IMG/VR virus record: IMGVR_UViG_3300024264_000019
Location: 1 to 64,000 of that record
Reading direction: 5' to 3' (one strand)
Length of the DNA stretch: 64,000 bases
Origin: a virus
In this document: piece by piece, positions 27,101 through 36,643 of the stretch
Position numbering within the stretch: the first letter of the stretch is position 1
How the letters are laid out: every line of letters starts with the position of its first letter
The notes under the pieces: generated by a model
The model's database searches: none
Told to the model about the DNA's origin: nothing
What the model saw: only the letters and a program-made list of their open reading frames with translations
Position numbers and translations under genes: made by a program

Positions 27101-30100
27101 TATTAATTTTTTTTCTTCTGGCGATATCGCAAATGAAGGTATTCCGTGAGTTTTTGGATTTAACCCTGTTTTATTAGCTCTGTTAATTCCTTGTTGTATA
27201 CCCATTGGTTCATCAACCGTGTTTATCACAGCGAGTCCCTGTGGGTTCATAGGTCCCTTCAATAAAGAGCTTTTTTCAACTTTTATCTTGCTTGAAGATA
27301 TCCCTCTTTGTTTCAGAGCTTCTGATTCCCTTGCTATCGCTTGATCCAACGCGAAATTTGGCAAAAACCCGTTTCCATAATTTGATATTTTCCCTTTAAA
27401 ACTTGGGTTTGCTGAATGCCTTAGGTACTCAGGGTCCATATTTTTAAGAGATGATACGTTAGCTTTTTTATTATTATAAAAAAGGATTAATTTTTCTTGT
27501 AGCTCTTTTGGTAGATTTTTGAACTCGCTTGAATTTGTAAATCTTTTAATATTATCTAAATCTTGAATTCGATTTCGTTTGCTAATTTTAAATGGTTGTT
27601 TTCTATCTATCGAAGTGACAGGTCGAGTCTTTAATTCTCCTTGTTTTGAACCTTGAATTCTGCGATTAAAATCAGCTACTCTCCCACTAAGATTAGAGAA
27701 CTCTTGACCACCTAAAGGTTTAGATGCTTGAATTTTTTTATTATGAGCAAGTATTAAATTTGCAAGTTTACTAAAGTTTGGAATATGACCTTTAGAAAAT
27801 CCAAGAATTTGAAATACATCATCAATTTTGTCAAGTCCAAATTTTTCATGTATTCTTTGGAACTTTCGAGCTCCCCCTGCGGCTTTTACATACGCATCAA
27901 TTTTGTATTGTTCATTCTTATTTTTTCCAATTTTTAATTCCTTAAGGTATTTATTTTTATTAAACTGCTTAAACCTTCTCGCTGGCCTAGCAAAATTCGG
28001 TATTCTCCCCTCAGAGAATCTATTACTTCTCGATCCAAATCTATACTCTGGTAAACCATCCCCACCAAGCCTCCTCGTTAATGAAGTAGGTCTTTTTTTT
28101 CCTGGTTTACCTCTTTGTGTTTTCTTTGAGTATTTTTGGTAAAACTCATCAAGAGCTTCTTTTTGTATTTTAATTTTTTCTATCTGTTTTTCGATATTTC
28201 TTAACTCGTTAACATCTCCACCTGATCTTCCAGATAATAAATCCATTGCTTTTGATTGAGTTGATTTAAAATCATACTTTATATCTTCGTTTTTTCGTTT
28301 ATAGCTTTCTGCGTCTTTTCTTTTTAAATAAAAAGTGTCTGAACCCATTTTTATAGGAACTCCCGAAACCGACTCTCTTAGACTTTTGGTTAATTTATTA
28401 TTTTTTAATTTGTCTCTGTATTTATACATCGCATATCCCGCCAGCCCAATTCCAGTCCCTACTCCCCCAGTAGTTAATAAATCTCCAACTACCGATCCTC
28501 CTACCCCTGCTCCTCCTGCTCCTCCTACCCCCAAAGCCAACTTTCCTGCGGCTACTGCCTTCCCTCCCAATCCAACTGTCTGCCCGACTGATGATAGTCC
28601 AGATAAACCTTTAATTCCCAAACCTATCGCTCCAGCTCCAGCTCCTAAAGCGCCAGCAACCCCTAGGCGTTTTTTATTTTTATTAAGAAACTCTCTTGGT
28701 TTACTAAATTTCTCTTTTCCGAATTTTTGTAAACCTATTAATTTATTTTGAATATTTAAAAACTGTTTCTGTCCAAATTCTTTCGTTTTAGACGCTCCTG
28801 TTCTAGCGTAATATGTTAATGGTGATATTAATTTTTCACCAAGAAAAGCCTTTCCGTCTTTAATTCTTGAACCTAACTGTTTATAGTTTACATTTGTTAA
28901 TTGGTCAAAGCTTTTATTAAAAATACTAGGACCTTTGGCTTTCCCCGTTTTAGAAACTTCTTCATAATTCTCTAATACATACAATAGATCTCTAAAGGAA
29001 TTAACCCCCTTACCCCAAGCTGAAGAAATACCTTTAAATATTTTTGATCTTTCGGTTTTGTTTTGAATAGATTTAGTTTTTTCAATAATTGATTTTTTAG
29101 TTTTCTCTTCTTTGCTTGACCCTGAACTCCAAGATCCTACTTCAGGGTTAAAAGAGTTTTTTCCAAAACTGTTAAAAAAATCATTCATCCATTTTTTTGA
29201 ATCTTGATATTTGTCTCTTGTTTTTCTAATTTTCTTGTGGCCAAAAGCTAGAACGTTCCTACCCACACTTTTAGATCTTTCGTATTTTTCATTCAAACCT
29301 TCAATAAATCCAGACATGGGCAAACTCATTTTCTTATCTTTAAAATTTTTCAATCCATTTACGACGCTAGAACCAACCCTACTCCCACCTTTCCCCACTA
29401 AGGATAAAGTTTCTGAAATTCCCCTAGTGGCATCAATTTGCCTAAAGGGTCCCGTTGCGGATGCGATTGATCTTACAGCTCCACTAGCAATTGCTTTAGG
29501 TAAATTAATGGCAGTTGATTTCACGAAATTCCCAGCCTTATCCACAAAGTATGTTCCATATTGTTTAACATCCTGTTTCATTCCTTGGAGTTTTTCACGT
29601 CTAGCTGTTCTTTTTTCTATTTGAGCTTTAGCTTTGTTTTCGACCTCAAACAGTCTTTGCACTTTTTTTCCATTAGGGTCTTCGCTACCCTTAAAATCTA
29701 CATTTTTTCCAGTCGACTTGGAATAATATCTTGTCGTTTGAGTTTGGTCATTTGATCCAACAAATTTTAAATCATTATACTTTATTCCATCTGGACCTGT
29801 AGCCCTAAATGTAGCATTCCTAACTATATTTGATCTATTCTTTAAGCTATTTAATTTAGAACTCTCTAAAGCCTCTTTTGCTTCAACAGCTTTTTTAATA
29901 AATTTTTCTTTTTTCTCCAAAGCTTTCTTACTAGCTCTTTCCACAGGGCTCATTAAATTCATATTTCTTAAATCTATTATATTAGCAAGGTCCGAAGGTA
30001 TTGCTCCAACGGTATTCATGAATTTTCCTCCCATAGCTACAGCTTTATCTTTCACCGCAAGTCCTAATTGTTGAGCTTTTTCACTTACATATCCTGGGCT

Positions 30101-33100
30101 TAACATTGACGTGTTTATTCCCCGACCCTTCTTCTTTTTATTTTTTTCTTGGAGTTGTCTTCGTTTTTCGGTTGAGGCTTGCGAGTGAATTACCGTTTGA
30201 TTCAGGAAGTTATCGAGATCCAAACTTCTTCCTCCATTTTTTTGAATTAATGAACTTATACCTTCTCCACTCATTCCCCAATACCCCTTATCTTTAAAGA
30301 AATGTCTCTTGTCAATATCAACTGCAGATCTCATATCTTTTTGTCTTTTCTCTAAGGGTGTCGCTCCTGATCCAAGGAAAAAATTTAAATGTTCTGCTAG
30401 CCCTGATTTTTGTTGAAACTTCACAAGTCTACTGTTCACCTCTCCTTGAATCAGTTTTTTATTCTTAGGGTCTAGTATTATTCTTCTTAAATCTTTTGGC
30501 GATATTTCTTTACCATCAATTTTAATCTCTTGATTTTTCCTGTCTATTACTAAACTTCTGTTTCCAGCAACTTCTTTAGCTTCCTTTGTGAAATTCTTAT
30601 CTCCACTTAACATCGACTCTTTAACTATAGACTCAATAAATCCAACGCTACCAGTATTCGGATCTAATTTTCTAATACTTTTATCTCTATCCCTTAATGC
30701 AAAATTAGGTATGTATCCGCTTGATAAATTCTGAACTCCAATTTGTTTTTCTATATTACCAACTCTTGAAACTAAACCTTGAACCGTATTCTGAATTTGA
30801 GAAACTGCATTCATTGAAACCGCAGCTCCAACAGCACTAGTTTTGGCAATTCTTGAGCTCCTCTTGGTTTGCGAGCCAATACTAGCTTCCTGGTTACCAG
30901 GGAAAGCTCCATAGCCTTTTTGCTTCCCTAAGTATCTCACTCCTGTCATTTTACCGTACTCAACATCAAAACTTTTTTGCCTCAACCATTCTTTTTTTGA
31001 TAGTTTTTTATCGATTAAATAATGGTGATCCATGTGATTATATTTCTTCGAAGCTTCTTTATGGTTTTTAGCGAAACCTGCTGTGACTAAATCTTGCTTT
31101 TGGTTTTTCCTTAGACCTGCAAAATTTGGTATATATCCAGTAGCAGCTTTAGTGAGGGGCCCATAGGACTTTCTGCTCGTCCTCGAAACTTCCATCTGTT
31201 TTTCTTTTTGCGCTTTAGATAGCTTCACTGTGTTTTGCGGTATCTTTAATACCTTTGAGCTAAAATCCCTCTTCGTATCCGCGTTAAGAGCTATTTTTGC
31301 ATCAGCGAATGGAGTGTAATATCCAAATAGCTTTTGAAGTTTTTCGTCAGGAGTACCATTGATATCAAAACTCGCATTGTTTTTTGTAAAAAGCCTGTTT
31401 TTTCCTACAGCCTGCAAAGCTGTTTCAAAAATCGAGCCAGAAGCTGAGCCCACGCTTCCTGCGTTAGCCATTCTACTAATTCCAGGAATATTCATTCCGA
31501 AATTTCCAGCGCCAGCCATTTCTCTAGCTAATCTAGATGACTCCCCAAGCATTAAATCTTCTATTCTGCTTCTTATATTACCTTCTGTATTTTTTAAAGA
31601 CTTTGGTTTTATTCCCTCAACTCTATATTTCATCCTCACATTACCCTTTTCCGTCTTGTAGGAAGTATCAACTCTTCTTCTTATATTGTTTGTAGCTACA
31701 AGCATTGTTGCTTGAGTAGAAGCGTCAATCGTTGGCATTTTATTTTTAATATCTCTAGAAGCTTGCTTTTTTGCCACTATATTTTCTTTAGAGTTTTGAG
31801 CTTTAAAACCTTTTATTTTTTTCTGATCCTCAACGGAAAACATATTTAAATAAACCTTTTCACCCTGCGGGTCTTTAGAGAAATCTCCATCTTTCAACCT
31901 GTTAATTTTTTGAGTAGTAAAGAAACCTTTTTTAGTTTGAACTCCAGCTGCAAAATTTGGAGTCTTAGCTCTAGCTGATCCATATGTCCTGGGATCAACC
32001 CCTTCAGCTTTAGCTCTTTTTATTCCTTGAGAAATTCCCATTGGTTCGTCACGGGTATTGGTGACAGCTAAACCTATTGGGTTTTCTTTTGTAATTAAAT
32101 CTGGACTTCTTTCAATTCTTATTTTTGATCTTGGTACTCCAGCTTCAGTTTCTCTCTGAAGTGCTTCTGATAAAGCGTTTCTCGCAAAATTAGGGATTAA
32201 ATTTGAATTTACTTCAGATGAGTTTGCGTAGTTTGGGATAAAACCTTTCCCCATAGTTTTTATATCAATTTTGCCACCTTTTTTGAAGTGTTTCCTTAGG
32301 GATAATAATTTATCTGGATTATATCCCATCTTCATTAACATCTGAAAATCACCCTCTAAACCTTTTTTGAAATAAGATTCTAGCCAGAGTTTTTGAAACT
32401 CCCCACCCATCCCCTTTTTCACGGTGCTCACGCTCTCTCTTTTGAATAGAGAAGATTTAAATTTTATATTTTTATTAGCTGGATCCTTTAATGTGTCTTG
32501 TATTTTTTGATATCTATTTCTTTTATCAATAAAATTTGGTATAAACCCACTTGAAGCTGACCTAACTCCTCCACTGGGAATTCTATGATTTGGATCTAAA
32601 AACAAACTTTGACTTTGGGAGGAATCTTTTCTTTTAATAAAATCTTCAATTGATTTTGGAATTGTTGCGTTTTTGTTTAAATTATTAGTTACGTATTTTT
32701 TGTAAAATTCTAATTCTTTCTGATTATCAATAGACTTGATTCTTGTTGAGAAAATTTTCGATAATTTATCTTGGCTCGAGTATTTGTATATTGCTTGTTT
32801 ATTTTTAAAATCAGGGTCGATCATGCTCCTTAAAACCCTGAAAGAATCTGTTTGTTTGAAACTTTCTTTATTTGCAGATATTACAGATTGGCTTAATTTA
32901 GTATCTGAGGGAGTTATCATGTTGATTCCTCCACCAAATAAAGCGTTACCAGAGGTTAAATTAATATTTTCTCTTTTATTATTTTTGTGCCCTATTGGTT
33001 TTTCACCCAGCCCTTTTTGTTTCGCAGCTACCATATTTAAATATTGGTCCGCAGCTTTCTTTAAAGCTACAACAACATTTTGCTTTTTAGTGGCTTTTGT

Positions 33101-35614
33101 TTCGAAAAGTCTATCTTTTTTTACTCCTTTTTTTCTAGCTGACAGATCAAAACTTGCTCCATCAGGAATATACTGAACATCAGAATAACCCTTTTTTTGT
33201 AAAAAAACCTTGCTTTGATACTCCCCCTCTAAGCCTTTTATTTTCGATGATAAACCTTGAAACAAATCACCTAATTGCTTTGGTTGTTTTTCAGTTTTTG
33301 AGTAATTATTAAATTTGCTATTTTGAATATTCTTAGCGGTTTCTAAAATTCCTTTATACGGTCCACTTTTTATTTGACTTCCGTATCTATTTCTAAAAGC
33401 CTTGACAGCTTTTTGATTTGTTTGATATTTTGTTAAACCTTTTTTCTCGGCTTCTGGACTTTTTTCTATCAATCCTGGCACCCCCTCACTCCCCCTAATT
33501 ATTTTTGCAGCATTTTTACCAAAAAAATCGTTATTCAAATCCATTTTTTGAACTTTTACCCTACCTATGAACCTGTCTGTTAAATCTGACAATCTAGATA
33601 TAGGCCCTTTACCAGCCGCTGACGCCCCTAGTTCTAGTGAGCTGTATGAATGTTTTTTATTTAATAATTTATTGAAATTAGGTATGAATCCATTTGCGGC
33701 TGTAATTTTTTTAGCGCCTTTTGGTAAGCCATACTGTTTAGCCATATCTCTATTGAAAATAGCCGTACCACCACCACCTCCAAAATTATTAACAGCCCAT
33801 TCTCCAGTATGAGCTACCACGTTTTCACTCCTCCCTCTTCCCATTTTATGGTTTTTTATTAAAACTGGCTTATCTGTTTTTCTAGCCCCACCAACTCCAG
33901 AGTTAATATCTTGTTTTTCTTTATTTAAAGATGGGAGAAACCCATTAGACATCCTTAAAGTATTCCTCCCTTTTGTTTTTGAAGCTCCCTTTCCGACTGG
34001 CACGAATCCTTTCTCTGATGCCCCAACTCCAATTAATCTAGAGCTCGCTGCGATTCTTTTTATTAAAGCCTCTTGTTTTAATCTTTCAGCGGTTTCCTGT
34101 TTAATTAAATTTAAAATTATTTGCTCTTGCTTTGCTGTACTACTTCCAGCTGCAAGAATTTTTTGGTATATTCCAGAATTAGTACTTAAGATTTGTCCTA
34201 TAGCTGCTTGTAACCCCTGCTGTCTTTTTGATTCTCTATTTAAACCAAGAATGTCAGAAAAAGCTTCTTTGGCGAATTTTGTTACAAGCCCAAAAATCTT
34301 AAGAAAAGCAGCTCCTAATATTACCATTCCAGGCCCAGTTAAAAAACTTCCAATCCCTCTTATTAAATTTTTAGCTACATTACTACCTTCATTTTCTGAA
34401 AGTAGATCGTTTAATTTTTGAGCTAAGCTATTTAGGAATGTTAAAATTTCTTTAAAATTTCCTGAAAAAGCTAAGTTCCCTATTGATGAGGCTAATTCTT
34501 TTGCGCTAAGCTGAGTTTGAGTAAACATAGCTGACAAGGTGGTGTTTAAATCTTTATTTCTTTGTATAGCTTCGTTTGTCGTATTATTTGCAACCCCCAA
34601 CGCTTTATTGTAAATTGAGTACCCACTATTTAAGTCTTGAATTAACGCTTGGAGATTTTGTATTTGGTAAACTCCAGCCAACTGCTCCGCTGTGTAGGCT
34701 TTTTGACTATCGCTTAATGTTTTATAGACTCCCGCATAATCTAGAATAACTGACATTGAATCTCTAAAACTTCCATCGTTATTTTTTGTAGTCACACCTA
34801 TTTCTTCTAAGGCTTCTCTGACCCCACTCCTCTTAATCCTTGTAAAAATACTCTTAAATCCATTACCAATAACAGACCCACCTCTAGCGGTTCTTTGTTG
34901 AACCGCAGTTACCACAGCAGCTAACTCGTTAAAAGAAACCCCTGAAGACTGAGCTACAGCCCCAGCTCTTGACATAGCTTCAGCTAAATCTGCAGATGAA
35001 ACAGCAAAAGCTGCGTCAACATTAGCCATTCTGTTAATTATTTGTGAATGAGTAATTCCTTCTTTATTAAAAGAGTTGATTGCAGCTGTTAAAGTTTCTG
35101 TCGACTTAACAGCATCTAAGCCTGACAATCGACTTAAGATTAAAGCTGAATTCACCCGAGCTAAAGTTTCTTCTGCGCTTAATCCTTGTCTAGCAAGTTC
35201 CGTGGCTGATTCCGCAACATCCTTAAAAGATGTTGCTGTATTTCTAGCAACATCAAAAAGTCCAGCTCCAAATTTTTGCATAGCTTGGTTTGAGGCTTCC
35301 ATAACTACCTGCACGTCTTTTAAAGATTTTTCGACTTCAGCGGTTGTTTGAATCATAGCTCTAAATGCGTCACTTACCCCATTAATTACTCCAACAGCAG
35401 CTCCAAAAGCAAAAACTCTAGCTGCAGAAGCATCCATGGATTTTTGAAACTCACTAGCTGAATTAGTTATTCTACCAAGGGGTTGAACGATACCATTGGC
35501 GTTTAGCGTAGGCGACATCTGCATTTTATTAACAGCTCTCTGCGCGCCCTGCGCATCTCTAATTATACTCTGCCTGTAACCAGTTGCAGCTGTAGGTATA
35601 TTAACAACACTCAT
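24131..35614 (-). CDS. Giant tape measure protein (3827 residues)
   Basis: Residues about 50-330 form a typical phage tail tape measure core (FRAMIQTTAEVEKSLKDVQ; TELARQGLSAEETL; AEAMSRAGAVAQSSG). A membrane-like helix (415-440) follows, then very long Lys-rich regions, Gly/Ala-rich hydrophobic stretches (2316-2398 and about 2905-2980) and helical C-terminal parts. The protein fixes tail length and is ejected during infection. At 0.15 nm per helical residue it would span up to about 570 nm. It contains about ten copies of a GFIPNFA-like motif, a duplicated 80-residue module, and three segments resembling PD-(D/E)XK nuclease cores, described under findings. A degenerate EF-hand-like loop (GNKDGNVTLKE) lies in the C-terminal third. 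Confidence 0.9.
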   Translation of the reverse strand: MSVVNIPTAATGYRQSIIRDAQGAQRAVNKMQMSPTLNANGIVQPLGRITNSASEFQKSMDASAARVFAFGAAVGVINGVSDAFRAMIQTTAEVEKSLKDVQVVMEASNQAMQKFGAGLFDVARNTATSFKDVAESATELARQGLSAEETLARVNSALILSRLSGLDAVKSTETLTAAINSFNKEGITHSQIINRMANVDAAFAVSSADLAEAMSRAGAVAQSSGVSFNELAAVVTAVQQRTARGGSVIGNGFKSIFTRIKRSGVREALEEIGVTTKNNDGSFRDSMSVILDYAGVYKTLSDSQKAYTAEQLAGVYQIQNLQALIQDLNSGYSIYNKALGVANNTTNEAIQRNKDLNTTLSAMFTQTQLSAKELASSIGNLAFSGNFKEILTFLNSLAQKLNDLLSENEGSNVAKNLIRGIGSFLTGPGMVILGAAFLKIFGLVTKFAKEAFSDILGLNRESKRQQGLQAAIGQILSTNSGIYQKILAAGSSTAKQEQIILNLIKQETAERLKQEALIKRIAASSRLIGVGASEKGFVPVGKGASKTKGRNTLRMSNGFLPSLNKEKQDINSGVGGARKTDKPVLIKNHKMGRGRSENVVAHTGEWAVNNFGGGGGTAIFNRDMAKQYGLPKGAKKITAANGFIPNFNKLLNKKHSYSSLELGASAAGKGPISRLSDLTDRFIGRVKVQKMDLNNDFFGKNAAKIIRGSEGVPGLIEKSPEAEKKGLTKYQTNQKAVKAFRNRYGSQIKSGPYKGILETAKNIQNSKFNNYSKTEKQPKQLGDLFQGLSSKIKGLEGEYQSKVFLQKKGYSDVQYIPDGASFDLSARKKGVKKDRLFETKATKKQNVVVALKKAADQYLNMVAAKQKGLGEKPIGHKNNKRENINLTSGNALFGGGINMITPSDTKLSQSVISANKESFKQTDSFRVLRSMIDPDFKNKQAIYKYSSQDKLSKIFSTRIKSIDNQKELEFYKKYVTNNLNKNATIPKSIEDFIKRKDSSQSQSLFLDPNHRIPSGGVRSASSGFIPNFIDKRNRYQKIQDTLKDPANKNIKFKSSLFKRESVSTVKKGMGGEFQKLWLESYFKKGLEGDFQMLMKMGYNPDKLLSLRKHFKKGGKIDIKTMGKGFIPNYANSSEVNSNLIPNFARNALSEALQRETEAGVPRSKIRIERSPDLITKENPIGLAVTNTRDEPMGISQGIKRAKAEGVDPRTYGSARAKTPNFAAGVQTKKGFFTTQKINRLKDGDFSKDPQGEKVYLNMFSVEDQKKIKGFKAQNSKENIVAKKQASRDIKNKMPTIDASTQATMLVATNNIRRRVDTSYKTEKGNVRMKYRVEGIKPKSLKNTEGNIRSRIEDLMLGESSRLAREMAGAGNFGMNIPGISRMANAGSVGSASGSIFETALQAVGKNRLFTKNNASFDINGTPDEKLQKLFGYYTPFADAKIALNADTKRDFSSKVLKIPQNTVKLSKAQKEKQMEVSRTSRKSYGPLTKAATGYIPNFAGLRKNQKQDLVTAGFAKNHKEASKKYNHMDHHYLIDKKLSKKEWLRQKSFDVEYGKMTGVRYLGKQKGYGAFPGNQEASIGSQTKRSSRIAKTSAVGAAVSMNAVSQIQNTVQGLVSRVGNIEKQIGVQNLSSGYIPNFALRDRDKSIRKLDPNTGSVGFIESIVKESMLSGDKNFTKEAKEVAGNRSLVIDRKNQEIKIDGKEISPKDLRRIILDPKNKKLIQGEVNSRLVKFQQKSGLAEHLNFFLGSGATPLEKRQKDMRSAVDIDKRHFFKDKGYWGMSGEGISSLIQKNGGRSLDLDNFLNQTVIHSQASTEKRRQLQEKNKKKKGRGINTSMLSPGYVSEKAQQLGLAVKDKAVAMGGKFMNTVGAIPSDLANIIDLRNMNLMSPVERASKKALEKKEKFIKKAVEAKEALESSKLNSLKNRSNIVRNATFRATGPDGIKYNDLKFVGSNDQTQTTRYYSKSTGKNVDFKGSEDPNGKKVQRLFEVENKAKAQIEKRTARREKLQGMKQDVKQYGTYFVDKAGNFVKSTAINLPKAIASGAVRSIASATGPFRQIDATRGISETLSLVGKGGSRVGSSVVNGLKNFKDKKMSLPMSGFIEGLNEKYERSKSVGRNVLAFGHKKIRKTRDKYQDSKKWMNDFFNSFGKNSFNPEVGSWSSGSSKEEKTKKSIIEKTKSIQNKTERSKIFKGISSAWGKGVNSFRDLLYVLENYEEVSKTGKAKGPSIFNKSFDQLTNVNYKQLGSRIKDGKAFLGEKLISPLTYYARTGASKTKEFGQKQFLNIQNKLIGLQKFGKEKFSKPREFLNKNKKRLGVAGALGAGAGAIGLGIKGLSGLSSVGQTVGLGGKAVAAGKLALGVGGAGGAGVGGSVVGDLLTTGGVGTGIGLAGYAMYKYRDKLKNNKLTKSLRESVSGVPIKMGSDTFYLKRKDAESYKRKNEDIKYDFKSTQSKAMDLLSGRSGGDVNELRNIEKQIEKIKIQKEALDEFYQKYSKKTQRGKPGKKRPTSLTRRLGGDGLPEYRFGSRSNRFSEGRIPNFARPARRFKQFNKNKYLKELKIGKNKNEQYKIDAYVKAAGGARKFQRIHEKFGLDKIDDVFQILGFSKGHIPNFSKLANLILAHNKKIQASKPLGGQEFSNLSGRVADFNRRIQGSKQGELKTRPVTSIDRKQPFKISKRNRIQDLDNIKRFTNSSEFKNLPKELQEKLILFYNNKKANVSSLKNMDPEYLRHSANPSFKGKISNYGNGFLPNFALDQAIARESEALKQRGISSSKIKVEKSSLLKGPMNPQGLAVINTVDEPMGIQQGINRANKTGLNPKTHGIPSFAISPEEKKLIKEKELFKLEQERKQSKLLGRDKILNPYAGMDSDKGFELKQQQDRHNQRSQGSRGFNKIRKHGLSPVARQRMSNANAMAGGASMGAMFMGPMAAEMIRDGRQDEAVGGSGRLGMDVLNSAAMGAAFGPIGMGLGAFQGVSSGLNQMSNRDSQADTFKALSKAKKDLDKVMKDTSSIQNLAMGVQQLQAASQSGDTKGIIAANTQIRESINKISDPEVQSRMNQLANSGMSASQKLALLGEAIKNMGAQAAARTALLQAGTAANEDDKMGPGTVAKSWFGDLVQTAVAGAKTGLDFLTGEGNTYDYNKETLSGRDPMQGKLGEATDMARNLNDSFETQARMLAQQQVASRISEGTSFVSGSEDLRGKTQEEIALARQTDLKLDAGMQQEEARAFNDLFKEAMSNFAKTGKLSTSKVGKSLEEMPGGAQSFENFDRLATSEDGTMLTFGGAVLKEFAQSALDGKEALESMGDGIQKAVEIQSKIVNLEEKLLSEYQNMLQAQQNVDTMMSRFQSNQSLKDYQGETKTMARSSANEYLSSRNYIDPRGFQGRQASIENDDIKRRNESGLITELMNEVASNIDMSALFNPSEIEKREMNIKEPKPTSGTGKFEQDVQRQQSEQNQMLARQFAEFAAGNKDGNVTLKEMKGFLGSIKGTGQKGNRIAQNARDLEVASSQKMIAELQRVAINQLIASGDASSSRLENQGGRRLNDGDIKTGVDAAINSDSSIIPTLGRLPTDDSAAPVADSIDAFRTLADVLGVSSTIFTGLNSDTENYIVALANVNDIMEQLQNMDPEKAAELRPVFEKIKANLEADLKNSERVAEELKKVAGKEGLDPNLVKDPIKGLTVQLGNLWKQGLAVTNLSTITTPLQDLVNRLTSQEGEPPVETPPNGGNSDGEKPPTTSPPEGSQDFSAAIKVIQELPAQLSEQLGGLVINHEVKGGITFDFNSEVVKGVLTPVMRDQLRSILQEGVILDYLATALAPKIDPQGVLR

Positions 35615-35643
35615 AATTCCTTTTTCCTTACTTCTGTATACAC

Positions 35644-36633
35644 TTATTTTTTATGCATATTCATGAAATCTTCCATATTCAATTCTCCACCTTTTTCTTT
35701 TGCTATGTCGTGTATGCCTTTACCTCTCTGCTCTCGAACTCCCATTTTCTCTAAATCTTTCTTGCTCGCTCCAACATATGAAAATCCATCAGAGTTGTTT
35801 GATCTATCTAAGACTCTTTTAGCTTTTTCCTTTTTAACTTTTGACTCTTCTAAATATGCTAATATCTTACCTGCGTCTTTTGATATATCATCTGGTATTT
35901 CTTTGTTTTCAAATATAGATTTAAACATTTTTCCGTAATTTAATAAATTAATTTGATAATAACTTAAATCAAGAGGGTGTTTTTTAAAAAAACCAGAAAG
36001 ATCTTTGTCGTAAAGATTTAATAAATTTTTAAACATACCCGATATTGATAACTGCTGTATATTTTTATCGCTAAATTTATCCATAACTTCATTGTACTCA
36101 TTATATAACTTTTGCAATGAGAAGACGTCTAGCTCATCAAACTCACTTTTTTTCCACCTCAACTCCTTACACTCCACATCTAAAAACAAAGTTTTTTGAA
36201 GAAACGTTTCATTACTTTTTTTATCTGCATAATTTTCAGCGCTAATCCTTGTTAATTCGTTTCTAATTTTTTTATTTTTTAAATGCTTAGTCTCAATCTC
36301 ATCTATTCTTTGTTGTATTTTTTTCTTTTCTGAATCTTTAAATAAATTAATCAAAGTTTGTTTTAAATTTTTTAATTCAGTTGAATGTACCAGCAACTCT
36401 TCTTCGTCTTTCTTTGTCCACTGCTCTGTCTCATCTAAGGTTTTTAATAACTCTTCCTCTGTTGGTACGCCTTTTCCCTTCGCCTTTAACAATAAAGCCT
36501 CTCTATCCTCCTCCATAACCGCAATATCATCTACTCCAGGATGCTTAACATAAAAAAGGCTTCCCTGAAAAGTTAACTCAGAAAAGCCTTTTTTAATTTC
36601 TGTAAAAATTTTATTTAATTTTTCTTCTTTCAT
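35644..36633 (-). CDS. Putative tail assembly chaperone or tail morphogenesis protein
   Basis: The 329-residue protein is highly charged and helical, with HPGVDDIAVMEEDREALLLKAKG near the N-terminus and long Lys/Glu helices after it. It lies directly before the tape measure gene, where siphophages encode the chaperones that keep the tape measure protein soluble. The first gene of the pair (36644) ends 10 nt upstream, and I see no overlap or slippery heptamer that would make a classical frameshift pair. Function therefore rests on position and composition. Confidence 0.5.
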   Translation of the reverse strand: MKEEKLNKIFTEIKKGFSELTFQGSLFYVKHPGVDDIAVMEEDREALLLKAKGKGVPTEEELLKTLDETEQWTKKDEEELLVHSTELKNLKQTLINLFKDSEKKKIQQRIDEIETKHLKNKKIRNELTRISAENYADKKSNETFLQKTLFLDVECKELRWKKSEFDELDVFSLQKLYNEYNEVMDKFSDKNIQQLSISGMFKNLLNLYDKDLSGFFKKHPLDLSYYQINLLNYGKMFKSIFENKEIPDDISKDAGKILAYLEESKVKKEKAKRVLDRSNNSDGFSYVGASKKDLEKMGVREQRGKGIHDIAKEKGGELNMEDFMNMHKK

Positions 36634-36643
36634 CCTGCATGAT

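Noticed and set aside
28335-28751. Plus-strand Pro/Ala-rich ORF opposite the tape measure gene
   Set aside because: It is complementary to the Gly/Ala-rich stretch of the tape measure protein and has no promoter or ribosome site. The composition is what the reverse strand predicts.
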